Assembly (NCBI RefSeq): GCF_000226115.1
Contig: NC_016462.1
Coordinates: forward strand, 310,001 to 374,000
Direction of reading: 5' to 3'
DNA length: 64,000 nt
Source: Thermothielavioides terrestris NRRL 8126
Taxonomy: Eukaryota > Ascomycota > Sordariomycetes > Sordariales > Chaetomiaceae
A model generated the notes under the pieces. That model had not been told where the DNA came from, searched no databases, and saw only the letters and a list, made by a program, of their open reading frames with translations. How positions within the stretch are numbered: position 1 is the first letter of the stretch; each line of letters begins with the position of its first letter. Below are positions 45,871-56,925 of the stretch, piece after piece. The translations under genes and the position numbers were made by a program.

Positions 45871-47497
45871 TTTGCCAGTGATTCCAGCGAGGATATTGCG
45901 TATGGAGTTGATGCCAACCCCGACTGGCCGAGATGGAGGCCAATGTTGGCAAAGAGCGGACTAGCATCATGCCGAGCGTGCCCGAGGAAGGAGCGCTGGG
46001 CGAGTCGCAGGCAGACGAAGCAAGTGAAGAGGACGTCAGAGAAGCAGCAATGACGATGGATTGAGATGCCACGCTCGCAGTCATCCACCTTCAAGAACCT
46101 CTGCAACTGTGGCATTTCTACGGTAGGCACCATCCAAAGAGAACCCGGAAGCTCTTGCCAGACCTCTGGTTCGAAGCCCACGGCATCCATGCTCGCATGG
46201 GTCCAAAGGATGAGGAGAGCGGCCGTCCTCCATACTGACATATGACACAATGATCCCCTCGCCCAGGTTGTCTGTCCTCTTGGGTTCCATCTCAGCAATG
46301 ATGCCTTGTGGAACGATGACTTTGGGCAGAGAGAAGAACTCCATTGTTCCCCCCGGTCCGGGCGGTGTGAAACTTCCAGTTGCCAAGATGCCCCGATCCA
46401 TCCTTCCTGTGCTTGTCAAACTGCGCAGCTCTGTCCTAGTACGGGAGGCTTTTCTGAGAGCCCGTCTCCACCCGCCAGTGATTCCAAGACATTGATCACG
46501 GCTTGCCGCAGACGGCCAAATGACGAACGTTGGTGGCTTTGCCCTGCAGCTGTCTGAATTTGGCAGCCGCTCGCTCTCGGCGAAATGACGCAGCATTACA
46601 CAACAAAGGCTCACAGAGGAGGCTTTGCATGACGAGCAGCGGAAAAATACACATTATTTCCCAGTCAGACATTAGACGCACTTAAAAGCACTGAATTACC
46701 TTAATATCTCTGTCTTGGCTGCACTGAGTTGGCAGGAATGCACAGTGAGGTCGGAGCTTTAACCGTAGGTTAATGTTCAGACGCTCAGACGCGGCGCGGC
46801 GCTCTTGTGTACACCGTGTCCAAAACAGTATATGCATGTCATTGACACGGTCCTGGAGCACCTGTGGTGGTGCCTGGTCCCTGCCTCCACGCAAGCCATC
46901 AAACCGATCAACCGATCGGCAGCCGGATTCCAAAGTGAATATCGACTTCTCAACAAACCTCCATCAAACTCAACACCCTCGGTCGCGCCGCTAACCCGGC
47001 CGGCTCTCGATCGTTCGTTCTCTGTTGTAGGGCGGTCCAACCACACCCCCGTGCATCCCCGGGTGCTTCAATCGGCTTTGTCGACAACGGCGAGCTTCGG
47101 TGCTCGATGCCCGACTTGCCGGTAAATTGACGGGCCGGCCCTGCCCTGCCACGATCCAATCCAACAAGGTCCGCTGCACCTCGATACGAGAGCGATCCGC
47201 GGCACCGCGGCCACCGCGGCCACCACAGCCTCCATCGATACTGTTCCCATTCGTCGCCTGTCGCCTGTCGCCTGTCGTTTGTCGCTGTGCCCTGGCGTCT
47301 CTCTCGCCGCGCTGCTTGGTGTGTGGTTCGTGGCGCGATCTGGCCTATTTGTGTAGTCCCCGCCTTCCACTCTGCCCAGGCCGCATGCCCGCTCTTCGAG
47401 CATAGGGCGTCGTTCACCATCCTGACCCGGTAGTCGCTCCCTGTGGCTATCGGTGACGCCGTCCATACCTCCCCCAAGCTTCCAACCTTCGACAAGC
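45871..47497. other. Divergent region with unresolved coding-like frames
   Basis: These 1.6 kb lie between the Ser/Pro-rich gene (minus) and the PDK1 gene (plus). A minus-strand frame at 46081-46614 contains TMEFFSLPKVIVPQGIIAEM and looks partly protein-like, but I could not join it to a start or to the next gene. Near 47251-47285 a CTGTCGC unit recurs four times, probably in the kinase leader. Confidence 0.35.
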
Positions 47498-50083
47498 ATG
47501 AACGGCGACCTCAGTCTCTCGCGGGCGCTCGGTGGCCTGCGGATCGCCAATCCCGACGACTCGCCCGGCCCCTCGCACGACGCTTCGACCGGTACAGACG
47601 ACAACTACATGAGTCAGCAAAACTGCGGGGCTGGAGATGAAGTGAAGACCAGCACTGCTCTTCCCCCGCAGAACGTCGAGTCTCAAACAACCGCTCGTGA
47701 TTCCCCTGCCCGGCAGCCTCACACATACGAGACCGCCGCGGCAATCCTCAAGAATGCTCAGGACAACTTGAACGTGGCTCGGGGTCTCGCGGGGCCCATC
47801 AGCACAAGTGACTCCAATCTTTCAGCACAATCTGGCACTCACCAGCCGGCAAGCGGGACTCAGTCGTCGAGCTCAGCGCCTTTTTCCGATCAGAATCGAG
47901 GAGCGGAGCTTGACCCGCCAGGAGGGTCGTATGGGAATCCCAGGAACGAGACGTCACGATCGTCCGTGTACGGCATGAGGAGCGACCCGAGATATGACAC
48001 GACAAATGCATCCCAGGTCCCATCACGCGAGCCCAGCCGGTCAAACCATTCTGGGCGGCCGGGGCCATCCCAGCTGGGAAGCGGCTCAAATGGCATGCCG
48101 CCGCCCAGGAGGAGCTCCAGAGGCGTGGGAGGGGGGTATGCCTCGATTCCCGGTGTTCCGCATGCGCCGCCGGGCAGTTACGGCCCGGAGGGGCCAATGC
48201 TCACAAGCAGCGAGGAGTGGAAAGACAGGGGTGCTGCCGTCAGCCTGAGGAGAGAGGTGGACTCCGAAGGGAGGACCGTCATAAAATCGGTCAAAAAAGG
48301 GGTGAGAGACTTCTCATTCGGGAGAATACTCGGTGAGGGCTCCTACAGCACCGTCTACCTGGCCACCGACCGCCAGACCTTGCGGGAGTACGCGGTGAAA
48401 GTGCTGGACAAGAAGCACATCATCAAGGAGAAGAAGATCAAGTACGTCAACATTGAAAAGAACACACTGAATCGGCTCACGGACCATCCGGGCATCGTCC
48501 GGCTGTACTACACCTTCCAGGACGAGACGTCTCTGTACTACGTGCTGGACCTCTGCAACGGCGGGGAGCTGCTCGGCGTCCTGAAGAGGACGGGGACCTT
48601 CGACGTGGAATGCACCAGGTTCTATGGTGCCCAGATCCTGGACGCTATCGCGTACATGCATTCTCGGGGAGTCATTCACCGCGACCTGAAACCGGAGAAT
48701 GTGCTCCTAGACGATCAGATGCACATCAAGATCACCGACTTTGGCACGGCCAAGCTCCTGCCGGACCCGCGAGAGCCGAGACCCCCGGAAGACGTGCCGG
48801 GCCAGGGGGGCTCGCAAGAGGACAACCGGAACGCTTCTTTTGTCGGCACCGCCGAGTACGTGAGCCCGGAGCTGCTGACGGACAAGGCGGCAGGCAAGCC
48901 CAGTGATTTATGGGCGTTTGGCTGCATCATATACCAACTGCTCGCTGGCCGTCCGCCGTTCAAAGCGGCAACGGAGTATTTAACATTTCAGAAGATCGTC
49001 GGCCTGGACTACGAATTTCCCGCGGGCTTCCCCCCGGCTGCACGAGACCTCGTGGAGCGGTGCCTGGTGCTTGACCCTGCGCGGCGTCTGACTGTGGAAC
49101 ACATCAAGAACCACGAGTTCTTTGACGGGCAGAAGTTCGGCAAGGACCTGTGGCTGACGAAGGCTCCGCGCCTTCGACCATACGTGCCCCCGGCGCAGGA
49201 GCCTCACATCATCCAACTGAATGGACCAGGCGCGAATGCGCCCAAGCCGCCCGCTTCCCGAGGACATCATGCGCAGCCCAACGGCTCAAGGCCGGGCCGA
49301 ATCATCACGGAACTGCCGCCGCCAACGCAGCTGGATATCGAATGGTCCCCAGTCTTGACTAGGGACAACGAGAGGATATTGAAGCTCGGCGACTTGATGG
49401 TGATATCCTCGCCAATCCCCAACAATCACGGGCGGGGGGACGGCGACGGTCACAAGAAGCTGTCGCGCTTCTTTGGCGGCAGCACCACCAAGAAACGGCA
49501 GCGGCTCGTCATGGTTACGTCGAGCGGACGCATCGTGCTTGCGCCGGCTGGTGGGGAGGAGAAACGGGCCAAGCAGGAGATCTCGCTGCTGGCACCGGAT
49601 TGCACGTGGAAGACGCAAATCGACGCCAAGGGACAGACAGTCTGGTGCGTCGACGTGGTAAGCAGCCCACCTCTTTCTTTCTTCCAACGCCTTTTCCGGG
49701 GCTGTCTGCTGAGACAGACGTCTGGCCTCCAGAACGGTGTGCACTACACCTTCGAAGAACCCAAGTCGTCGCAGAACGGCGACGCCAAATTCTCGGTGGA
49801 CGATTGGATCGAGTCGCTCGAGCGCGCAAAAGAACTGGCCATGTCGCAGAACATGGCTGGTTCCTACAGCAACGATAACGGATTCGGCGGCATGTCGTCG
49901 ACCTTGTCCAGCCCGGCAAGCACGATGGGGGGAATGGCCAACCTCCAGGAGGGATACAACATCAGCGACAGGTCGGGCCGCAACCAGCCCAACAGGAGCC
50001 AAGCCAGCCTGGAGGAGACCGCAGTGAAGCGTAACCGCTTCAGCAAGCGGCAGTCCAAGAACGGTCTTGGCGCTGCTTTCTGA
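47498..50083 (+). CDS. pkh1: PDK1/Pkh-type AGC protein kinase
   Basis: Two exons (47498-49657, 49733-50083) encode 836 residues; the 75-bp intron keeps frame and has no stop. The ATG at 47498 follows an in-frame GTG that is not used. Residues 1-265 are Ser/Pro/Gly-rich. The kinase domain spans about 270-545: GEGSYSTVYLA, lysine K301 in YAVKVLDKK, HRDLKPEN (D396), DFGTAKL (D414), and an activation segment with an insert (about 25 Pro/Gly-rich residues) before SFVGTAEYVSPELL. This is the PDK1 arrangement. A PH-like domain follows (LKLGDLMVISSPIP ... NGVHYTFEEP), with a C-terminal DDWIESLERAKEL. PDK1/Pkh kinases phosphorylate the activation loop of other AGC kinases (Ypk, Sch9, PKC) and act in sphingolipid and cell-wall signalling. 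Confidence 0.93.
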   Translation: MNGDLSLSRALGGLRIANPDDSPGPSHDASTGTDDNYMSQQNCGAGDEVKTSTALPPQNVESQTTARDSPARQPHTYETAAAILKNAQDNLNVARGLAGPISTSDSNLSAQSGTHQPASGTQSSSSAPFSDQNRGAELDPPGGSYGNPRNETSRSSVYGMRSDPRYDTTNASQVPSREPSRSNHSGRPGPSQLGSGSNGMPPPRRSSRGVGGGYASIPGVPHAPPGSYGPEGPMLTSSEEWKDRGAAVSLRREVDSEGRTVIKSVKKGVRDFSFGRILGEGSYSTVYLATDRQTLREYAVKVLDKKHIIKEKKIKYVNIEKNTLNRLTDHPGIVRLYYTFQDETSLYYVLDLCNGGELLGVLKRTGTFDVECTRFYGAQILDAIAYMHSRGVIHRDLKPENVLLDDQMHIKITDFGTAKLLPDPREPRPPEDVPGQGGSQEDNRNASFVGTAEYVSPELLTDKAAGKPSDLWAFGCIIYQLLAGRPPFKAATEYLTFQKIVGLDYEFPAGFPPAARDLVERCLVLDPARRLTVEHIKNHEFFDGQKFGKDLWLTKAPRLRPYVPPAQEPHIIQLNGPGANAPKPPASRGHHAQPNGSRPGRIITELPPPTQLDIEWSPVLTRDNERILKLGDLMVISSPIPNNHGRGDGDGHKKLSRFFGGSTTKKRQRLVMVTSSGRIVLAPAGGEEKRAKQEISLLAPDCTWKTQIDAKGQTVWCVDVVSSPPLSFFQRLFRGCLLRQTSGLQNGVHYTFEEPKSSQNGDAKFSVDDWIESLERAKELAMSQNMAGSYSNDNGFGGMSSTLSSPASTMGGMANLQEGYNISDRSGRNQPNRSQASLEETAVKRNRFSKRQSKNGLGAAF

Positions 50084-50903
50084 TTCACATGCATGCCGCC
50101 AATCGAGTCACAATCTGCGGATGCGGCGCGTTTTCCTTCCAACGGATTTGAGGACATTATCTTGGGGTGCGGCTTTGCTGGCGTTGGGTTCCACCGGAGG
50201 AGGATTGGAAGGGCTTGCAAATGAGAACGTGAGGAGGCCCCCATGAGGAGGGCACGTCGCGTCCTCCTTAACTGCATTTGTTTACTACCTTTAATGGGAA
50301 TTCTCCCCGCTAGCGTGGGCGTAGGCTGAATCGGATCATCTGGCCACTGCAACTCGCTGCCAAGGGGCTTCAGTTTTCTGCGCACAGAGGAGTATTTCCC
50401 GTCTTGGGCAAGGTGACTGATGTACATGCACCTCAGTCCCCAACGTCAGTGTTTGAGTTGACTTGCGACAATAAGAAGCATGGCAAACAATTTTACGGGG
50501 GCCGCCAGGCGGACGGAGACATGAGGTCGTGATCTGGGGGGTCACATGATCTCTCTCAGATCCTATACCTGGTACATACCTGGGCAAGGCTGCACGTGAC
50601 CGCCGCCCACACGTAGCCCTAACCCTGGCCTCCGCCATCCTCTTTCCTTCTTCTCATTCCCTTTTGCAAGCGATTGCTGTGTGGGGTGTCGGTGTGCTGC
50701 TAAGGTAGCAAGGCTTTCTTTCGCTTGTGAACTCCACCAGTCTCATCGAACCACGACGCGATCGGACGCGCCGGAAGACCAGAACCCCAGGAGCCGAATT
50801 GGAAAACGGCCACCGCTCGGACGAAAGAATAGCGCCACAACTACTGGTCTCGTCTTCCTTTCCCGCCCATTTATACAATTCCCTCAAGCGTAACCCCATC
50901 CCG
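50084..50903. other. Intergenic region pkh1 to snf12
   Basis: These 820 bp hold the kinase 3' flank and the snf12 promoter. No other feature is seen. Confidence 0.45.
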
Positions 50904-52921
50904 ATGCAGAACCAAATGCAGCCGCAGTACCGTGGGTACGCTCCACAACATGCCGCGCCGAGGACAGCAGGACAGCATGTCCCACCCCGCCGCGGCGGCA
51001 TCGGTACGTGAACCATTGAGATGACTTTTTCGGCTTCGTCCGATGCCCGCTCTCTTCCAGACCCTTCCCGGTTGCCCTGGCCCCCGCGACGCGCTCCGCT
51101 TTTCCGTTGGCCCCCCGCCCTCCTCGTCGGCCCCTCCGGCACAAACTTAGGCTGCTGTGGTGGAGCTCTGCACGTCTGCTCTCCACGGCGCTCTACGTAG
51201 CCTCCGGGCTTTGTGAACCCGGGCACATTCTATTGCGAATCGCATATCCCACACTGCAATGGTCTCGAAGCCGTCGAGTGCCATCAACTCGAAGCCCTCA
51301 GAGGAAAAGGAATAGCTGCCGTCTAACCGTCCGTTTATCTGTCGCAGGCCCCATGATGTCGGCCGGTCCTCACCACTCCGTGCCCATGACGCAGGCGCAA
51401 ATCAACCAGCAACATCACCAACAACAACAGGCGAACCACCTTGCGAAATTGAGGAGTCGCAAGCCCACCGACAAGTCGCTACCCGATGGCGTCGAGGAGA
51501 CATTGGTCGGGAGCGATGTCGCGGCCGCCTACAAAAACCTCCGCGACTTGGAGCGCCGCCTCGATGCCACCATGACGCGCAAAAGGCTGGATATTGTTGA
51601 TTCGCTAAGCCGAAACACAAAGGTCGGTCGGCTCGGACGGGGTGCTCGGAAACAAACTCATGGCTGACGCTTGGTGTGGTACAGCGGTACAAGACTTTGC
51701 GCATCTGGATCAGCAACACCGTGGAGGACCAATTCTGGCAGAGCAACGGCCTCAACGTCGACACTTTCGACTTTTCGTCGAACCTCGAGTCCTCATACCG
51801 CGTCAAGATAGAGGGCAGACTGCTCGACGACGATGACGAATCCGAGACGGACGACGAGGAGCCCAAGGCCGGGGACGGCGGGGCCGATGGCGGCAAGATG
51901 GAAACCGACACGCCCAGCAAGATCAAGACCAAGGCTGCGCCCGCAAAGAGGGCCCGGCTGTCGCACTTCTTCAAGGCCCTCACGGTGGACTTTGACCGGT
52001 CGAGGTCCGGGAGCTCGGGTGCGGATCCCATCGTCGAGTGGAAGAAGCCGGACAGGACGCCGGCCGGGGCGGGCAACCTCCCAGCCATGGCCGACTTTGA
52101 CCAATTCACGTTCAAGAGAAACGGGGACGAGAACATGAACATCACCATCAACCTCTTCCGGCACGAGGATCCCGAGCGGTTCGAGCTCAGCCCCGAGCTC
52201 GCCGAAGTCATCGACATGCGCGAGGCAACGCGCCAGGAAGTGGTCATGGCCCTGTGGGAGTACATCAAGCTGATGAATCTACAAGAGGACGAGGAAAAGC
52301 GCAACTTCCGCTGCGACGATCTGCTGAGGACCGTTCGTAACCTAACCAGCCGCGGCAGCCCTCTTTTCTTATCTCCCGTTCTCTCGTACTGACTGGCAGC
52401 AGATCATCCCCCGCGAGACAGGGTACATCCCGCAGCTCAACGAATACATCACCCCGCACCTGCGCCCGCTGCCGCCCATCAAGCTGCCCTACACGATCCG
52501 GGTCGACGAGGAGTTCCACAAGGCGCCGCAGCCGACCATCTACGACGTCCGCGTCGCCGTCGACGACCCGCTGCGCGCCAAGCTGCTGCCCTTCATCCAG
52601 AACCCGCAGTACGCGGCCATGCTCAAGGACGTCGCCGTGCTCGACGACCAGCTGGCCACCCTCGTCCAGGCCGTCGCCCACTCCAAGGCCAAGCACACCT
52701 TCCTGACGTCCATGGCCCGCGACCCGGTCGGGTTCGTCAAGGCCTGGCTGAGCTCGCAGAAGCGCGATCTCGAGGTCATCATGGGCGAGGCCACGCGCGG
52801 CGGCGGCGAGGACGCCACCGGCGACGAGTGGCGCCGCGGCGGCAGGGACAGCGTCTGGGCCACGCCCAACGCCAGGGAGAGCGTCAACGTGCTGCTTTCG
52901 AAGCAGCCCGCCAGGGTGTGA
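50904..52921 (+). CDS. snf12: SWI/SNF complex subunit Snf12/Rsc6 (SWIB domain)
   Basis: Four exons (50904-51003, 51348-51622, 51685-52332, 52400-52921) encode 514 residues. The N terminus is Gln/Pro-rich. Residues about 60-125 have SRKPTDKSLPDGVEETLVGS and a helix DVAAAYKNLRDLERRLDATM. Then RYKTLRIWISNTVEDQFWQS and an acidic insert. The SWIB/MDM2-like fold lies around 290-365: FELSPELAEVIDMREATRQE, VVMALWEYIKLMNLQ, FRCDDLLRT. The C-terminal third is the conserved SMARCD tail. This is the fungal homologue of Snf12 and Rsc6, a structural subunit of nucleosome remodellers. The first intron is long (344 bp) for this window. The third has a GTTCGT donor, and its acceptor may be at 52399 or 52402, a one-residue difference. 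Confidence 0.92.
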
Positions 52922-53474
52922 GTGGTTCCAGGAATGTTTTGCCTTGGTCTGAGTTGAGGGTTGGGGGTTGGGGGTTGTGTATGTGGAGGGCGAAACTACC
53001 TACTTATCAATACAGATGGCGTTGTTGGCTGGGAGTTTTTTTTAGGGGGAGTGGATATTGGCGAAGCGGGAAAGAATGGATATACGGGATATGGCGTTGC
53101 TGCTGTTGTTATTGAATACTGTACTTCTGGCTTTGGCTGCAGCTGCTCATACTTAGTCGTAAACTTGGACGGTCGCCCGACCTGTGCTTTGTCCAATCCT
53201 TATTGCGATATTAGACCCCCTCCCCAAAAAGAACTGGTTTCCCATCAGTGGTAAGAATTTCCATGTGGACAGAGATGCGAGCTGTTCGAACCCGTAAATT
53301 CGGAATATATCTAGGATATTCTCGCGCCTCGGTGTGTGTGTGTCCTGCCCGCCTGATATATGCTCCCATCCCGCCCGGCCTCATCCATTCATCCATTCAT
53401 GAATTGCATGTACACATCCAGGAATCTAGTAAATACACCCATTCCAGAACGGGCATAAGACATTCATTCTAACG
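52922..53474. other. Convergent intergenic region
   Basis: Shared 3' flanks of snf12 and yen1 (553 bp). ATCC/TTCATCC short repeats near 53384-53402. No gene is seen. Confidence 0.45.
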
Positions 53475-56402
53475 TCAGTCATCCCCGGTCAGGTCAAAGA
53501 CCTCAATATCGCTCTGCCGCCACGCCCGGCTTCTTCTCGAGCGTGTTAAGCCATCCGTCGCCCCGAGCCCCGCGCCGGAGGTGTCATTATTATTATTTTG
53601 GGCGGCCACCAGCGCGTCCGCCTCGTCGCGGCCGACCTCGACTTCGTCGAAGTAGCCCTGCCCGCCGAGGCTCGTGCGCGGGATGTAGAGCTTGGTCGTG
53701 CCTGTGCTCGTGGTGTCTGCCTCTTTGCTTCTCTCCGTGTCCGTGCCTGCGCCTGCGCCGTCTGCTACTGCGGACGTGCCCGTTGCCTCTTCGGCAGCAG
53801 CAGGTGGGTCTGGCTGGCCCGTCTTGGTCGTCTGTCTTGCTGGGGCGGGAGTATCCTTAGAGGTGTCGGGGAGACGTGGAAGTTGCGTGCGCAGCGGTGC
53901 GGGTAGCGGGGAGGCAAAGGGGTCGCTGTCGGCGATGATGCTGGAGGTGTTCGCCGCGGAAGGTTTCTGGTCCCGACTGAGTATGCTCGAGGCTGGGGGT
54001 TTCTTCAGCGGCAGCACGGGGAAGTCCTCGTCATCGGATAAGATCTCCGCCGGCTGTATTTTTTCGGCGGCGGTAAGCTTGCTATCCGCTAACGGAACAC
54101 TCCCGTTCTTAAGCACTCGGCCAAAATCCCTGATCGACTTCTGCGTTGAGACTGTGACGCGGTCTTCGGCTCCGCTTTTGACCCTCTTGAAAGGCCTCTC
54201 TTTCCTGGCAGGCTGCACTTCGACTGAGCCGCGAGCCCCTTCAACTAACTTGTCCGAGACCGGGAGCCGCTGCTTTGTCGAGATTGGAGACGGGCTGAAT
54301 AATGGCGGCGGCGAGACCGCATCATCAACTGGTGGAATTTGTGGTCGCTTTGTCCTCGTGGGCGTCAGTTCGCAGCGCGTCACAGGCGCGTAAGCGGCCG
54401 GAGGCGACCCAGGGGCGGCAGGACTAGACGAGATAATAATAGGCTCCTGGGCGGAGCTCGATTGGGGTTGTGTCTGTGAGGCGGAAGACAGAGAAGACTT
54501 GGCGGCCCTGGAACTGCGTTGTGAGCTGGCCAGCGTCCAAGGGTTGATGTCGGTTGGCGGCTGGGTGGCCTGTGAGGCTGCGGAGGTCTTCTTGGATAGC
54601 TTACTTCTTCCCTTTGCCGCGGGCGGGTTGGACGAGTAGCTGATTCTAGGAGGAGAGGAACCAAGAATGGGGCCAACAGAATCCTTGGCCATGCTATCGG
54701 AGACGCCCTTGGTGACCTTGACGTATTTGTCGAGCGCCCCGACAGGCATATCCGTCTTCTTGGCTCTAGGCTTGCGGGTAGCCTTCTCGACAACCCGTTG
54801 CTCCTTCATCCGCTGCTTTCCTTCCCAATCTTCCACGGTCAGGGGAACTCCCAGCTTGGCAACCGTCTCGGGAATCCAAACCAGCTCCGGCTGCAGCGGG
54901 TCAAAAGCCTTCTTACTGTTTTCTGGCTTCGACTGGTCGTTCCCAAACTCTGCGGCTTCCTCATCAAACTCATCGTCGCTGTTCAGCGTGATTCCTGTTC
55001 GCCCAAAGGCCTCAACCTCTTCCTCGGGCTCCGCGCCCAGGTCCAGCTTGACGATCTCCGCCGGAATAAATGAGATGCGAAGTTCGGGTGTTGCATCGGT
55101 ACTGAAGTGCATCCGCCTGCTTGAGATAGCCTTGACGAGTGCTGACTCCTCCCTCTGGATCACTTCGAGCTCGTCGGAGCGTCCATCGGCTGAGGCGTAT
55201 CTGCCAAGGAACTGCTGGACTAGGAGACTGGGAGCCAAGACGCGGATGAGCTTCACGGCGCCAATGCGGAACGCCCAGTCGAACGTCTCGCGAACGAAGT
55301 CTCGAAGGCCCACGACATCTACGGCGCCCTCGCTGGGGAACTCCTTCTTTAGTCTGTCGATAGTGGCCTCCCGGGAAACTACCGGATGAGTGTAGTATCT
55401 TAGAACTTCCAGATTCGGGAAGCTCTCCGGGATCTCCAAGGCCTTGTGTCTCGTCCGGAAGAAGCCGCTCTCGTTCGTCCGCAGCTCATGGAGCAACCGC
55501 TCCTTCCACGCCGCCAGACCGGCCCTGTCCGCTCTTTTAATCCGGCACAGGTCCCGGCCGAACCCGGCCCTCGCCGCCTCGCAGGCGACCTTGACGCCGC
55601 ACCCAGGGACACCTTCAGGAAGGTAATCACCTCCGCTCATCAAAGCGACCAGCACCATCCCCTCTCTGTCAAGCCCGCTCGGTCCCGCAGCCACCGCACT
55701 GGCGTCGTACATCGACACATGGGTCGGCGTCTTGGACCCTTTGGTCCCCTCGGCAGACCAATTTCTCAGCGTCCTGCGGCAGCCGAACATGATCGTGTCC
55801 ACGTCCTCGCTGAGCACGGCGTCGACGACTCCCTGCTGCTCGAGCAGGGCGCACTCGGCCTCCGCCTCGCCGGGAGCGTCGTGCGTGGCGAAACCGAAGA
55901 GCCGGATTAGGCGTTTCGCCATTGCGGTGGCTACCGCGTCACCGCGGGCTCCGGAACGTTTGTTCCGCTTGAAGGCTGGCTTGTTGGGGCCATCGAACAC
56001 GAATATCGGATGGATGGCAAGGCCTAGGAGCCGGACGAGCCGGTAGAACAGAGTGCGGATTGCGGGGTTAGCGCCGCCTAGTATTCGCGCACACACTAGT
56101 TAGACATATGGTTGCCCCGGCAGTGGCTGGAAAGCAAGAGGGAGAGAGAGGAACGTACCCCTAGCCGCCTGGACCTGGAACTGCCATATTGAGAAGTCAA
56201 TGGCTAGTCGGAGAGGCCGCTGGGTCCGTTCGAGGTTGTCCACGGCGAGTTTGCAAAGCGATACACGCTCTCCCGGCCCGATTTCTTTGTAGATTCTGCA
56301 AATGGCAAAAACGTGAGCTTTCGTGCTGGTGGCGACATGGGGCTGCGAAGTGCACCAGTTTAATGAATGCAGCGATGCTCTAACTTACCCTTTGATGCCC
56401 AT
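53475..56402 (-). CDS. yen1: Holliday-junction resolvase Yen1/GEN1, Rad2/XPG family
   Basis: Three exons (56389-56402, 56159-56295, 53475-56077) encode 917 residues. The first coding exon is only 14 nt (MGIKG plus splice), which fixes the true start. XPG-N: LRLAIDFSIWQFQVQAARGG (D38) and FVFDGPNKPAFKRNKR (D79). XPG-I: DAPGEAEAECALLEQQG (E121, E123) and SEDVDTIMFG (D142, D144). The helix-hairpin segment SGGDYLPEGVPGCGVK follows. These are the acidic metal ligands of the Rad2/XPG nucleases. GEN1/Yen1 cuts four-way junctions symmetrically in late recombination; the MGIKG start and the GFATHDAPGEAEAE context favour GEN1/Yen1 over FEN1, EXO1 and Rad2. The C-terminal 450 residues are Ser/Pro/Lys-rich and disordered, with many S/T-P sites, consistent with the known CDK control of Yen1. 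Divergent from arp10. Confidence 0.93.
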
Positions 56403-56925
56403 CTTCGCAGCTCTGCCGGGGGGGAGGGGGGATCCAAAAATCAAGATGCAACTGGCTATCGAGCCATCATAAGCTAAGTAACTGAGCAAGTCGAAGCCAG
56501 CTTCTCCTGGTGCGCACCTCCCGAGACGGAGGTGAGGCAGGAGGTGCCGATCGCTTTGTTGATGTTGTTCCGTTTGCGGGAGGAAGCAACGGTTGTCAGA
56601 GGCAGCGGCGGACAGCTTAGGCAGGTAACAGCGATTATTGCATGACCTTGCGGGCATCTACGAAATAACAACCAAAAGTTATGCATCTAACAGGGATGTA
56701 AAACCACCAGCAACCAGCTGGCTCCACACAGGCGTGTCACTGTCGCTTCCAGGTTCGCTTAACGGAACACAACCTCAAACATCTCACATCGGTAATGAGT
56801 GGATGCACGCTTGATGAGCCTGGGAAAAAGAATTGAGCTGTATCCTATCCTGAGAGAGACCATCCGAAAGTTATCTCTGTCCCATGCTGTCCTGAACCTT
56901 TCTCTCCAGATTTCCCGAGCAAACG
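56403..56925. other. Divergent intergenic region yen1 / arp10
   Basis: These 523 bp must serve both promoters. No small gene or repeat is seen. Confidence 0.45.

Noticed and set aside
46168..46190. B-box-like TGGTTCGAAGCCC
   Set aside because: No matching A-box or cloverleaf around it.
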